From Bacteroidales bacterium (GTDB lineage: Bacteria; Bacteroidota; Bacteroidia; Bacteroidales; F082): a stretch of 64,000 bases of DNA. Below, piece after piece: positions 14,502 through 23,642 of the stretch (its first letter is position 1; the number at the start of each line of letters is the position of its first letter). The stretch is taken from assembly GCA_028277395.1 (NCBI GenBank), contig JANQGJ010000001.1, positions 62,001 through 126,000 of the forward strand, read 5' to 3'. A program made the translations under genes and the position numbers. Below the pieces are notes generated by a model. It did not search any database. It worked only from the letters and a program-made list of their open reading frames with translations, and was not told where the DNA came from.

Positions 14502-15998
14502 CTAGTATCTGTTGTTGCCTTTTTTCTTGTTGTTCCCAAAGTTAACGTTTGAGCATGCTCCACCAAACTTATTCTTACATGAGCCTTTATTGATACCAAG
14601 TTTAATGGAAAAGTAGATGTCCAGCCCATTCATATCTGCCATTCCCAAATAAGTCCCTAATCGTTCAGTACCAATTGTTAAGAAATAAAAACGTGCTGAA
14701 ATACCAATCCTGGGATAAATGTACTCATATAAAGAAACCGGCACATTAAGTTCAAAGTATTTCGATTCATACCTGGGAACAAATGCCAGTTGGGCAGGGC
14801 GTCGCATGGATCTGGTATTAATCCTCACTGGATGAATCCAGAAACCACCAAAGTAAATATTCTTAGCCATATTAACATCGGCCTGTACACTTAGGGCAGT
14901 TGGTAAGCCAACTTTTATGGAATTAGCTTTTAACGAAGCTTCAGGATCACCATAAAATGTGTTACTTATCTGGCCCATGAATGTATTGAGGTTGTCAAAC
15001 TCAAGAGTATCGATACTTGCCCAGTACTGTGAAACATCATCAAAACTGTGTAATTGTGCGTTGGTACTGTATTTTAGCCTTCCAATATCCAGTATTGATA
15101 CACCAACTCTATAAATGTACTCCCTGTACTTTTGTGAACATAGTTTTCCACCTTTCCATTGATTTACATCTACTTCTTTCTTCTTGACAAAAACAGCACC
15201 AATATCAAGACCGATACCGCTTCCACTGAAAGATGTAACTCCTCCAATAAAATCATTATTATCATAATCTACCGGTAGTGAAAAACCGGCCTCACCATTC
15301 ATATTTTTAATATTTATTGTCGAATCGTCAACAACCACATAATTGACATTGTTTACATCGATATTGGCACCACCATATCCCCAGAGTTTTTTGATTGAGA
15401 TACCGGCAGTAATATGGCTATCATAGGATTTGTATACATTGTAAGCATAACTAAGTCCAACTTCCATCCATGCACTTGCGTTCATATCAGTGTTGTAATC
15501 ATCAAATTCGATATTATGTAAAGGTGTATAATCCAGTCCATGGTAACTTAACTCAGCAATATCCCAGGGTATGCGATTGCCAGACATAAAGTATCTTACA
15601 CCTGTAGTAATTCCAAATGCATGATCTCCAACCTGTAGCATTGCTGAAGGCCCCAGTACTTTCGTACTCATTGTTGCATGTTTCAACCTGGTATTTTTGT
15701 AGTAGGTAACATTTCTGTCGTCGTCTCCGTAAGTCGGATATTCATATCCTGGTTTAAAAACATCCCAAATAACAAAGTCTTCTTTAGGTATATATGCAAA
15801 GTTGTTTCTTACAAAGATGTCGGCAGAGATAAGATTAATATCAAGGTAGACTTTGTTGTTGGTCATTACGGCCGGGTTTACCAATGTTCCCGCAATACCG
15901 CTATAATTACCCAGTGTTACTCCAAGCATTTCCTGAGACCTGCCACTTTGTACAAGAAGTATTAAGATTATTACTACAAAATATCTGTTCATTTTCAT
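14502..15998 (-). CDS. DUF5723 outer-membrane beta-barrel protein
   Basis: 498 residues with signal peptide (cleavage near QSGRSQ). The mature start GVTLGNYSGIAGTLVNPAVM and the run of alternating beta strands match DUF5723, a Bacteroidota outer-membrane barrel family of unknown function. Strands continue to FYFLTIGTERLGTYLGMADM and IYFSIKLGINKG; the C-terminus is a basic tail (NNKKKGNNRY). A second Met two codons later (15992) is an alternative start. It is convergent with the permease gene and divergent from the CtpA gene. Confidence 0.8.
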   Translation of the reverse strand: MKMNRYFVVIILILLVQSGRSQEMLGVTLGNYSGIAGTLVNPAVMTNNKVYLDINLISADIFVRNNFAYIPKEDFVIWDVFKPGYEYPTYGDDDRNVTYYKNTRLKHATMSTKVLGPSAMLQVGDHAFGITTGVRYFMSGNRIPWDIAELSYHGLDYTPLHNIEFDDYNTDMNASAWMEVGLSYAYNVYKSYDSHITAGISIKKLWGYGGANIDVNNVNYVVVDDSTINIKNMNGEAGFSLPVDYDNNDFIGGVTSFSGSGIGLDIGAVFVKKKEVDVNQWKGGKLCSQKYREYIYRVGVSILDIGRLKYSTNAQLHSFDDVSQYWASIDTLEFDNLNTFMGQISNTFYGDPEASLKANSIKVGLPTALSVQADVNMAKNIYFGGFWIHPVRINTRSMRRPAQLAFVPRYESKYFELNVPVSLYEYIYPRIGISARFYFLTIGTERLGTYLGMADMNGLDIYFSIKLGINKGSCKNKFGGACSNVNFGNNKKKGNNRY

Positions 15999-16220
15999 TA
16001 TAGATCTCTCAGAAATGTTAATTTTTCTTTAATTGAAACGATAAAAGTACTGTTTTGGTCTGTTTCATTATATTTTCATTATGTTACCGATTTGTTATTA
16101 TTTGTTAAATCTCTCAGTAATATAGAATTTCGGCATGGTTTTTTCGTTGATTTTTTCATGGGAATTTAATAAAATTCCATTAATTATACACCTGATTATC
16201 TCAATAACAATTCAGTGTTT

Positions 16221-16251
16221 TTGTTATAATTACGGATTTATCTTACTTTTG
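16221..16251 (+). promoter_or_regulatory. Promoter of the CtpA-like protease gene
   Basis: TTG (16221-16223), 20-bp spacer, TACTTTTG (16244-16251). The ATG follows 20 bp later. Confidence 0.7.
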
Positions 16252-16271
16252 AATTAGAAAAAATTAAAATA

Positions 16272-17882
16272 ATGAATACAAGATCAATTATAATTTCACT
16301 TATTCTTTTTGTTGCATTTACTTTTTCACTGAAAGGACAACAACCCAATGCTAATCTTAAGACTAACGAAACTGTTAAGAAGTTTTCAACATTACTGTAT
16401 CTCATCAATAATTATTATGTTGACACACTGAATATGACAGATTTAACTGAGCAGGCTATCATCATGACACTAAAGGAACTTGATCCGCATTCTGCATACA
16501 TTCCTAAGAAAGAAGTTGCCAAATCCAATGAAACACTTGAAGGAAGCTTTGAAGGAGTTGGTTTAACGTTTCAGTTGTTCAAAGATACCATATTGGTTGT
16601 AGCACCAATACCCGGAGGCCCGTCTGATAAAGTTGGCATTATGGCAGGTGACAAGATTGTAACAGTTGATGGTGAAGACGCTTTTGGTAAAGACATTACC
16701 AACAGCTGGGTAATGGATCACCTGAGAGGTAAAAAGGGAACAGTAGTTACAGTTGGTATATACAGACGTGGTAACGATGAACTAATTGAATATGATATAA
16801 CCCGTGATAAAATACCTATTAACAGCCTTGATGCTGCCTTTATGCTTGATGATAACACCGGATATATAAAACTAAACAGATTCGCCAAGCAATCGCTGGA
16901 GGAATTTACCGAAGCTGCTGATAAGCTGAAGGAACAGGGAATGGAAAACCTTGTGTTTGATTTACGGGGAAATTCAGGAGGTTATCTGGGTACTGCCTGG
17001 AGTATTGCTGATGAGTTCCTTGAAGAAGGAAAACTGATTGTGTACACCGATGGAACACACCAGGAAAGACAAGACCTTATTGCTACAAACAAGGGTGGTT
17101 TTGAAGATGGTAAACTGGTAGTACTTGTTAACGAAGGATCGGCATCAGCCAGCGAAATAGTTTCAGGTGCTGTACAGGATTGGGACAGGGGAGTACTTAT
17201 TGGAAGAAGATCGTTTGGTAAAGGACTCGTTCAAAGACCATTTCAGCTACCTGATGGATCAGTGGTTCGTTTAACTGTTGCAAGATACTATACTCCGGCT
17301 GGAAGATGTATTCAGAAACCTTATGAAGATGGGGTAGACGAGTACTACAAAGATTTCGTGAACAGAATGGAACATGGGGAAACATATCATGCTGACAGCA
17401 TTAAATTTCCTGATTCCCTTAAATATGTAACTAAATCAGGAAGAACCGTTTACGGGGGAGGTGGAATTATGTCGGATATCTTTGTTCCTCTTGATTCGAC
17501 CAGATACAATAAACTGTATACATCATTGATCAGGAAAGGTGTTATAAACGGATTTGTTAACAATTATCTGGATAGTAACAGGAAAGGACTTAAAAGCATA
17601 TACCCGGAGTTTGAGGACTTTAACAAGCAATTTGCTCTTTCTGAAGAAGATTTCGATATTTTCCTTAATGATGCCAGGGAAGAGGAAATAGAATTCACTG
17701 AGGAGGATATTCAACCAAATAAAGAATTTATCATGTTGCAGCTCAAAGGTTTAATCGCCAGAAATCTGTATGAAGTTGGTGATTACTATGAAGTAATATA
17801 TCCATTAGATCCTGAGATCACAAAGGCTCTTGAAGTCATCCATGATAAAAACCAATACAACAACCTGGTTTCAAGCAGGTAA
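16272..17882 (+). CDS. S41-family C-terminal processing protease (CtpA-like)
   Basis: 536 residues with signal peptide (cleavage near SLKGQ). The N-terminal helical part includes LDPHSAYIP. A PDZ domain spans about 85-165 (GVGLTFQLFKDTILVVAPIP, GPSDKVGIMAGDKIVTVDG). The peptidase core has VFDLRGNSGG, the nucleophile Ser292 in NEGSASASEI and the general base Lys317 in RRSFGKGLVQ; the 25-residue spacing equals that of E. coli Tsp. It should be a periplasmic or envelope serine protease cutting C-termini of substrates. A ~150-residue C-terminal extension is usual in Bacteroidota. Monocistronic with its own promoter. Confidence 0.92.
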   Translation: MNTRSIIISLILFVAFTFSLKGQQPNANLKTNETVKKFSTLLYLINNYYVDTLNMTDLTEQAIIMTLKELDPHSAYIPKKEVAKSNETLEGSFEGVGLTFQLFKDTILVVAPIPGGPSDKVGIMAGDKIVTVDGEDAFGKDITNSWVMDHLRGKKGTVVTVGIYRRGNDELIEYDITRDKIPINSLDAAFMLDDNTGYIKLNRFAKQSLEEFTEAADKLKEQGMENLVFDLRGNSGGYLGTAWSIADEFLEEGKLIVYTDGTHQERQDLIATNKGGFEDGKLVVLVNEGSASASEIVSGAVQDWDRGVLIGRRSFGKGLVQRPFQLPDGSVVRLTVARYYTPAGRCIQKPYEDGVDEYYKDFVNRMEHGETYHADSIKFPDSLKYVTKSGRTVYGGGGIMSDIFVPLDSTRYNKLYTSLIRKGVINGFVNNYLDSNRKGLKSIYPEFEDFNKQFALSEEDFDIFLNDAREEEIEFTEEDIQPNKEFIMLQLKGLIARNLYEVGDYYEVIYPLDPEITKALEVIHDKNQYNNLVSSR

Positions 17883-17920
17883 CAGTTGTTATTACTTAAA
17901 AAGACTCTTCAAGTATAAAA

Positions 17921-17946
17921 AATAAAAGACATTCACATCTTTTATT
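17921..17946 (+). terminator. Weak AT-rich hairpin after the protease gene
   Basis: AATAAAAGA (17921-17929) pairs perfectly with TCTTTTATT (17938-17946). It has no G-C clamp, so termination is uncertain. Confidence 0.35.
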
Positions 17947-17957
17947 AAATATTATAT

Positions 17958-17965
17958 TATTTTTG
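17958..17965 (+). promoter_or_regulatory. -7 promoter element of the DUF2249 operon
   Basis: TATTTTTG fits TANNTTTG, 23 bp before the ATG at 17989. No good TTG upstream, which would fit an activator- or repressor-controlled promoter. Confidence 0.5.
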
Positions 17966-17988
17966 CAATCTAAATTAAACTTAATACC

Positions 17989-18516
17989 ATGATTAAATCA
18001 AACATAGTAGAACTAGATGTACGACCAATTCTAAAGAGTGGGGTGGACCCGTTCGATACTATCATGAAAAAGTTACAGGAAATCAATGATATTGATACAC
18101 TTCTTATTATAAATACTTTTGAACCTGTACCTTTACTGAATATCCTGAAAGGTAAAGGTTATACCTATAGCACAGAAAGACCGGAAAAAGGGATTGTTCA
18201 TACATTTATTCGAAAAGAGAAGCCAGAAGACCCTGTAAAACAAACAACTTCAGAGTATAATGATGAAAGAACATTCGATTCCGTTGTTGATAATTACAAA
18301 GGAAGGATGGTTGAAATAGATGTTCGTGATCTGGAAATGCCAATGCCCATGGTAACAATACTTGAGGAAATTGAAAAACTTAATGAATCTATGGCACTAT
18401 ATGTACATCATAAAAAACTTCCGCAATTTCTGTTACCCGAGCTTAAAGACCGGGGATATAGCTATGTTCACAAACATATTGATGAAAGTAATCTGAAACT
18501 CATAATCTTTAAATAA
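17989..18516 (+). CDS. Tandem DUF2249 protein
   Basis: 175 residues, two DUF2249 units. Unit 1 (about 5-75) starts VELDVRPILKSGVDPFDTIM and continues TLLIINTFEPVPLLNILKGKGY. Unit 2 (about 105-175) starts VEIDVRDLEMPMPMVTILEE and continues LYVHHKKLPQFLLPELKDRG. The fold resembles TusA-like proteins. DUF2249 genes recur near nitric-oxide and Fe-S-repair genes, which matches this operon. Its stop overlaps the next start by one base (TAATG), so translation is coupled. Confidence 0.85.
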   Translation: MIKSNIVELDVRPILKSGVDPFDTIMKKLQEINDIDTLLIINTFEPVPLLNILKGKGYTYSTERPEKGIVHTFIRKEKPEDPVKQTTSEYNDERTFDSVVDNYKGRMVEIDVRDLEMPMPMVTILEEIEKLNESMALYVHHKKLPQFLLPELKDRGYSYVHKHIDESNLKLIIFK

Positions 18517-19811
18517 TGGATGCCGGATTAAGTACAAAAAATGCACCATCTCCAAAAATAGTTCTTCCTCATTATGCTTTTGGAGCAATATCCTTTACTG
18601 TAGCACTGATCATGCTTTTTTTTGCATCAGGTGATTTAACTGCTCATTATCTGAGCCCGAAATTGCTTTCAGTTACTCATGTATTGGTACTTGGCTGGAT
18701 AACAATGATAATTTTTGGCGCTTTATATCAATTGATTCCCGTTGTTATGGAAGTAAGATTATTCAGTGAAAAACTTGCCCTTGCAACTTTTGTTTTATTT
18801 GGGGCAGGATTGATTATATTATCAGCATCGTTCTGGACATTTACCTTCAGCCGTAGCACAGGACTGGAGGTTGGTGGCTTCATGATAATAATCTCAATTT
18901 TAATGTTTGGAATAAATACCATATTAAGTGCAGCAAAAACGCAACGACGTACAATTGAGAATACCTTCATTGTAACATCAATAGTCTGGTTGTTGATCGC
19001 AGTTACGATTGGATTATTGATAGTACTGAATTTTGGATTTCATTTTATCCCGGGTTCACATTTACAGTTATTAAAAATGCATGCTCACCTGGGTGTAATT
19101 GGATGGTTTCTATTGTTGGTTATTGGAGTTGCAAGTAAGCTTATGCCGATGTTCCTGATAGTGCATAAACTTCCACGGAAACTATTAAACATATCATTTT
19201 ATCTGGTAAACTCAGGTCTGATAATTCTGGCAACCGGATATTACTTCTTAAATGAAATATGGTTTTTATCAACAGGCTCCATACTTGTAATTGGTGGTAT
19301 TATTGCTTTTTTAAGATTTAATTTTATTGCATTCTCAAAACGGATAAGAAAGAAACTTGATGTTGGTTTAAAAATGTCAGCTTCAGCCTTTATTTTGCTG
19401 GCTGTCAGTATAATATTTGGTTTAGTTTCAGTACTTAGACCTGAAATATTATCACAGGTTCAGAACAGAATTGATATTAGTTATGGTATCCTGATCATTC
19501 TTGGTTTTCTTTCCGCACTGGTACTTGGACAAACGTATAAAACTCTACCTTTTATAGTCTGGTTAAAGAAATACCAGACAAAAGTTGGTAAAGCCAAAGT
19601 TCCTCTGCCTATGGAGCTTTACTCTGATAGAATTGCTCATTATCATTTCTACACTTACTTAGCCGGTATAATATTATTAATGACTGGAGTATTGCTAAGC
19701 TCAGTATCAATTGTTAGTACTGGTACATTACTTTTAATCATCACGGCTGTTCTTTATAATTACAATGTATTTAAAATAATTTTTCATAATGACACAAGCA
19801 ATGAATCCTGA
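18516..19811 (+). CDS. Heme-copper-oxidase subunit I-like polytopic membrane protein
   Basis: 431 residues with about 12 hydrophobic helices. Conserved membrane histidines occur in PHYAFGAISF, LTAHYLSPK, SVTHVLVLGWITMIIFGALY and LLKMHAHLGVIGWFLLLVIG, the pattern of short cytochrome-c-oxidase-I/NnrS-like proteins. It has no fused cytochrome domain and no partner subunit II nearby, so it is unlikely to be a proton-pumping oxidase. In this operon a role in nitric oxide or nitrosative-stress handling is likely by family association; no activity is proven. It overlaps the DUF59 gene by 23 bp. Confidence 0.8.
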   Translation: MDAGLSTKNAPSPKIVLPHYAFGAISFTVALIMLFFASGDLTAHYLSPKLLSVTHVLVLGWITMIIFGALYQLIPVVMEVRLFSEKLALATFVLFGAGLIILSASFWTFTFSRSTGLEVGGFMIIISILMFGINTILSAAKTQRRTIENTFIVTSIVWLLIAVTIGLLIVLNFGFHFIPGSHLQLLKMHAHLGVIGWFLLLVIGVASKLMPMFLIVHKLPRKLLNISFYLVNSGLIILATGYYFLNEIWFLSTGSILVIGGIIAFLRFNFIAFSKRIRKKLDVGLKMSASAFILLAVSIIFGLVSVLRPEILSQVQNRIDISYGILIILGFLSALVLGQTYKTLPFIVWLKKYQTKVGKAKVPLPMELYSDRIAHYHFYTYLAGIILLMTGVLLSSVSIVSTGTLLLIITAVLYNYNVFKIIFHNDTSNES

Positions 19812-20121
19812 TAAACTATCAAATACTGAAAAAGAAATTCTGGAACTGTTAAAATCAGTGATGGATCCTGAGGTTGCTGTAAATGTTGTTGACCTTGGAC
19901 TAATATACAAGATACACCATAATACTGAAGAAAAACATATCCATATCGTTAACACATTATCAACACGTGGATGCCCCCTGGGAGACACAATAATGCATAA
20001 TATCAAAGTAGTAGTTGAGCAAAACTTTCCCGACACAAAGGTTGACGTTGAGTTAACATGGGAGCCTGAATGGACCCCGGAAATGATCACCGAAGCAGGA
20101 CGCAGGGCTATAGACCACTAG
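19789..20121 (+). CDS. DUF59/MIP18-family Fe-S cluster assembly factor (SufT/PaaD-like)
   Basis: 110 residues. The MIP18 signature is clear: VMDPEVAVNVVDLGLIYKI, then TRGCPLGDTIMHNI with the reactive Cys in CPL, and VDVELTWEPEWTPEMITEAG. Members help mature Fe-S proteins. Start 19789 overlaps the preceding gene by 23 bp; ATG 19801 is an alternative. It lies 9 bp upstream of the Rrf2 regulator, consistent with an Fe-S damage response. Confidence 0.9.
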   Translation: MTQAMNPDKLSNTEKEILELLKSVMDPEVAVNVVDLGLIYKIHHNTEEKHIHIVNTLSTRGCPLGDTIMHNIKVVVEQNFPDTKVDVELTWEPEWTPEMITEAGRRAIDH

Positions 20122-20130
20122 TATTTATTC

Positions 20131-20568
20131 ATGTTTTCAAAAACAACTGAATATGCCATAAGGGTTGTCATTTATCTAAGTGTCAATACAACACCATCAT
20201 CTCTTGCAGGTGTAAATGAAATCGCCGGAAATTTGAATTTTCCTGCTGCCTTCCTTGGTAAAGTATTGCAGGATATGGTAAAAAAAGGGCTTATTATATC
20301 GGTAAAAGGTCCTGGTGGTGGATTTTATCTGAACGATAATACCCTCAGTCTGTCAATTCTGGATATTGTGGAATTAATGGAAGGATTAGGATTTCTGAAT
20401 AAGTGCGGTTTAGGTATTAACTCATGCAGCCCGGAAAATCCCTGCCCAATACATGAGGAATATAAAAATGTACCTGAAAGCATGCGTAAAGCACTTTCTA
20501 TAAAGTCGATCTGCGATATTAGGGAAGATCTAACTGATGGTAATAACGAGTTGACAATTGATTTTTAA
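20131..20568 (+). CDS. Rrf2-family regulator with [2Fe-2S] cysteines (NsrR/IscR-like)
   Basis: 145 residues. The N-terminal winged helix (FSKTTEYAIRVVIYLSV, LGKVLQDMVKKGLIISVKGP, GGGFYL) is typical Rrf2. Three cysteines at 92, 99 and 105 (C-x6-C-x5-C) match the cluster ligands of NsrR/IscR, so it probably senses NO, oxidative stress or Fe-S status. It is the last gene of the 17989-20568 operon and likely controls that operon. Which signal it reads cannot be told from sequence. Confidence 0.9.
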   Translation: MFSKTTEYAIRVVIYLSVNTTPSSLAGVNEIAGNLNFPAAFLGKVLQDMVKKGLIISVKGPGGGFYLNDNTLSLSILDIVELMEGLGFLNKCGLGINSCSPENPCPIHEEYKNVPESMRKALSIKSICDIREDLTDGNNELTIDF

Positions 20569-20780
20569 AGTTAGTCTGTTATTCATTTAACACTAAAAAA
20601 TCACTTTGTAGTGTCAGGTTTTTCCGAAACATTCAATTTCATCTTATAAACGGAACCTAATCAGGTATTTTACAGCTAATTTGGAATGATAAAAAATAGA
20701 ACCATTCTAAGTTAATTTTCTGCGAAAAACACTTAATAAATTTTATATTTGCCACTCATATAAAACTTAATGTAGTTGTT
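20569..20780. other. Intergenic region upstream of the serine cluster
   Basis: With the leader ORF, about 340 bp separate the Rrf2 and serC genes. A weak hairpin ACACT/AGTGT (around 20590-20615) may end the Rrf2 operon. The promoter at 20744 serves the serine cluster. Confidence 0.4.
20744..20751 (+). promoter_or_regulatory. -7 promoter element of the serC operon
   Basis: TATATTTG fits TANNTTTG. Transcription would begin near 20758, giving a ~155-nt leader before serC that contains the ORF at 20781. Confidence 0.6.
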
Positions 20781-20915
20781 ATGAACAAATTTTGTAAAAT
20801 ACTATCCGTGTTCATTAATACAAGAGGATTTTGTTTTCAATATTTTATAAGAACACTGATGGGCATAACTACCTGTCGGTTAGCACCAATAAACCATAAA
20901 ATTTTATACTTATGA
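20781..20915 (+). CDS. 44-codon leader ORF overlapping serC
   Basis: Starts with ATG about 23 nt after the predicted transcription start and ends in TGA overlapping the serC ATG (ATGA). The peptide is basic and hydrophobic with three Cys (5, 18, 32) and only one Ser ([20 protein letters not shown], later ITTCRLAP). The 4-nt overlap means ribosomes finishing it could re-initiate at serC. It may be a regulatory leader peptide or a small protein. It could also be chance, though its length and exact overlap argue against that. Confidence 0.5.
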   Translation: MNKFCKILSVFINTRGFCFQYFIRTLMGITTCRLAPINHKILYL

Positions 20916-21985
20916 AAAAACATAATTTTTACGCGGGACCATCAATACTGCCACAATACACAATTGATAAAACTGCTGAAGCTATTCATAACTTTGCCGG
21001 TACAGGCTTATCTGTAATGGAAGTGAGCCACAGAAGTAAAGAATTTGTAGCCGTTGTTGATGAAGCTACCAAACTATTCAAAGAACTGCTAAATATACCT
21101 GATAACTACTCAGTATTATTTTTAGGAGGAGGTGCAAGTACACAATTTGCAATGGTACCATTTAATCTTTTTGTAAAAAAAGCAGCTTATTTAAATACCG
21201 GAGCATGGTCGAAAAAAGCCATCAAAGAGGCTCAAATGTTTGGCGAAGTGGATATTGTTGCATCATCGGCTGACAGTAACTTCAACTATATTCCAAAAGA
21301 TTATAAAATTCCCGAAGATGCAGATTATTTTCATATAACTACGAATAATACAATCTATGGTACAGAGATTAAGCACGATATCGATTCACCTGTACCTCTG
21401 GTTGCAGATATGTCATCTGATATTTTTTCCCGTCCTGTTGATATTTCAAAATACGCGGTTATTTATGGTGGAGCTCAGAAAAATCTTGCTCCTGCAGGAG
21501 TTACATTCGTGATTGTACGTAATGATATACTTGGTAAAGTTAAACATCATCTTCCTACAATGATGAACTATCAGACTCATATTGACAAAGAAAGTATGTT
21601 TAATACACCTCCGGTACTGCCAATTTTTGCAGCATTACAAACATTAAACTGGCTTAAAGATAAGGGTGGAGTAGAGGAAATGAATAAGATCAATATCCAC
21701 AAAGCTGGTTTATTGTATAATGAAATTGACAGAAACAGTATGTTTAAAGCAACTGTTGAGTCAGAAGAAGACCGCTCTTTAATGAACATTTGTTTTGTGA
21801 TGACAGAAGGAAATGAAGATAAAGAGAAAGCATTTATGGAGTATGCTACTTCAAAAGGGATGATCGGTATAAAAGGTCACCGTTCAGTTGGTGGTTTCCG
21901 TGCATCTACATACAATGCTTTACCGGTTGAAAGTGTTGAAGCATTAGTTGCTGTAATGCAGGAATTTGAAAAAGAGAATAAATAA
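20912..21985 (+). CDS. serC: Phosphoserine aminotransferase
   Basis: 357 residues, full length. It converts 3-phosphohydroxypyruvate and glutamate to phosphoserine (PLP enzyme, cytoplasm). N-terminal [22 protein letters not shown], the [18 protein letters not shown]-phosphate loop and the Schiff-base Lys190 in [12 protein letters not shown] are all present; C-terminal [20 protein letters not shown] is canonical. First enzyme gene of the serine cluster, translationally coupled to a leader ORF; serA follows after 28 bp. Confidence 0.96.
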   Translation: MKKHNFYAGPSILPQYTIDKTAEAIHNFAGTGLSVMEVSHRSKEFVAVVDEATKLFKELLNIPDNYSVLFLGGGASTQFAMVPFNLFVKKAAYLNTGAWSKKAIKEAQMFGEVDIVASSADSNFNYIPKDYKIPEDADYFHITTNNTIYGTEIKHDIDSPVPLVADMSSDIFSRPVDISKYAVIYGGAQKNLAPAGVTFVIVRNDILGKVKHHLPTMMNYQTHIDKESMFNTPPVLPIFAALQTLNWLKDKGGVEEMNKINIHKAGLLYNEIDRNSMFKATVESEEDRSLMNICFVMTEGNEDKEKAFMEYATSKGMIGIKGHRSVGGFRASTYNALPVESVEALVAVMQEFEKENK

Positions 21986-22013
21986 ATTACTGATAATCCT
22001 AAAACTTACTAGT

Positions 22014-22934
22014 ATGGCAAAAGTATTGGTTGCAACAGAAAAACCATTTGCTCCTGCAGCAACAGAACAAATCAAAGCAATCTTTGATACTGCAGGTTAT
22101 GAATGTACATTTTTTGAAAAATATAACGGACAAGATGAATTGATCGCAGCTGTAGCAGATGCTGAAGCAATGATCGTAAGAAGTGACAAAGTTACTCCAG
22201 AGGTACTTGATGCTGCAAAATCTATGAAAATTGTAGTCAGAGCCGGTGCAGGTTTCGACAATGTTAACCTTGAAACAGCAACAAAAAATGACATTTGTGT
22301 TATGAATACACCTGGTCAGAATTCAAATGCTGTTGCAGAACTTGTTCTGGGTATGATGGTATTTCAGGCAAGAAATCATTTTAAGGGTACATCCGGGACA
22401 GAATTATGCTGTAAAAAACTGGGTATTCATGCATACGGAAACGTAGGTAAATTAGTTGCTAAAATTGCAAAAGGGTTTGGAATGGAAGTATATGCATTTG
22501 ATCCGTTTGTTGATAAAGCTGATATCGTGTCTGACGGTGTAACCGTTTTTGATTCGGTAGAAGAGCTATATAGCACCTGTGACTATATAAGCCTGCATAT
22601 ACCAGCAAATGAACATACAATTAAGTCTGTTGACTTTGATCTGATGTCGAAAATGAAACCAAATGCAGTTCTGGTTAATACCGCCCGTAAAGAAGTGATC
22701 AATGAAGATGACATGCTTCGGATTTTTGAAGAAAAACCTGGTTTTAGGTATGTTTCTGATATAGCTCCTGTTAACAAAGAAGAATTACTCAGTAAATATA
22801 GCGATCGTTGTTTCTTTACACCAAAGAAAATGGGTGCTCAAACTGCAGAAGCTAATATTAATGCAGGTAAAGCTGCTGCACTGCAAATTATAAACTTTCT
22901 GGAGAAAGGAGATATAACTTTTAAAGTAAACTAA
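22014..22934 (+). CDS. serA: D-3-phosphoglycerate dehydrogenase (variant SerA)
   Basis: 306 residues from ATG 22014; the longer in-frame start at 21966 overlaps serC and adds an unlikely basic tail. It oxidises 3-phosphoglycerate to 3-phosphohydroxypyruvate, the first step of serine synthesis. Substrate-domain IVVRAGAGFDNVNLETAT and GQNSNAVAELVLGMM are conserved and Arg225 (NTARKEVIN) is present. Odd points: the dinucleotide loop reads GIHAYGNVG with Ala at the first Gly position, and the usual catalytic His of the TPHxGA motif is Lys (TPKKMGAQTAEA). No ACT domain. Its position next to serC supports the function. Confidence 0.88.
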   Translation: MAKVLVATEKPFAPAATEQIKAIFDTAGYECTFFEKYNGQDELIAAVADAEAMIVRSDKVTPEVLDAAKSMKIVVRAGAGFDNVNLETATKNDICVMNTPGQNSNAVAELVLGMMVFQARNHFKGTSGTELCCKKLGIHAYGNVGKLVAKIAKGFGMEVYAFDPFVDKADIVSDGVTVFDSVEELYSTCDYISLHIPANEHTIKSVDFDLMSKMKPNAVLVNTARKEVINEDDMLRIFEEKPGFRYVSDIAPVNKEELLSKYSDRCFFTPKKMGAQTAEANINAGKAAALQIINFLEKGDITFKVN

Positions 22935-23079
22935 TATATAACACCTGGTAAGTTAATCAGGAGGTGGTAATTCAATGAGCTATAACTGTTAATTAATTAA
23001 CAATAATAACTCAGGATATATAACTGAATACCTTAGACTTACCATGTATAATTTAAAATTTAATTCAACTAAAACTACT

Positions 23080-23601
23080 ATGTTTAATCAAAAGGAAAAA
23101 ACTGAGAAAGCAGGAACTTTTTTCAGATTCGAAGACTTAAGAATTTATCATAAATCATTAGACTACATAAACTGGTTGCAGGATGTAACCATGTTATTTC
23201 CGAACAATGACCAATCGCAGCTAGTTCTTCGATTTAATGATTCAGCCAGAAATATCGCTTTTTTCATTGCTGAAGGTTCAGCCAGGAATAAAAGCCAGTT
23301 TATCCATTATCTGAAGATGGCTAAAAGTGCTATCAGAGAGTGCCTGGTATTCACAACCCTGTCATTCAAGCAAAATAATATTACTGAATCTCAGGAAGGT
23401 GAATCACGACAACAACTAATGGAAATGACAAAAATGATCGGAGCTCTTATTTCATCCTTACAGCGGACTAATACTTCGAACGGTAATAACAGCAGCAGTG
23501 GAAATTATCGATACAACGGAAAAGGTAATAGTTCTGAAAATGAGAAATCAAAATATGAAGAGGTTGACACTAACAGTTTCGATCAGGGTTTTGATGATTA
23601 A
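23080..23601 (+). CDS. Four-helix-bundle protein (S23/IVS-type)
   Basis: 173 residues from ATG 23080; an earlier ATG at 23044 would add 12 residues. The core (RFEDLRIYHKSLDYINWLQD, RFNDSARNIAFFIAEGSARN, FIHYLKMAKSAIRECLVFTT) matches the S23/four-helix-bundle family first seen in rRNA intervening sequences. An Asn/Ser/Gly-rich low-complexity tail follows (residues 135-173). Family function is unknown. It sits inside the serine cluster between serA and DUF1015, with 145 bp before it. Confidence 0.8.
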   Translation: MFNQKEKTEKAGTFFRFEDLRIYHKSLDYINWLQDVTMLFPNNDQSQLVLRFNDSARNIAFFIAEGSARNKSQFIHYLKMAKSAIRECLVFTTLSFKQNNITESQEGESRQQLMEMTKMIGALISSLQRTNTSNGNNSSSGNYRYNGKGNSSENEKSKYEEVDTNSFDQGFDD

Positions 23602-23642
23602 TCCAATTATTACGAATTCACTACTAAAAAATCAATAAACAT

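Noticed and set aside
21966..22013. Upstream start codon for serA at 21966
   Set aside because: It overlaps the serC 3' end and adds a basic, hydrophobic 16-residue tail not seen in this family; ATG 22014 matches the expected N-terminus.
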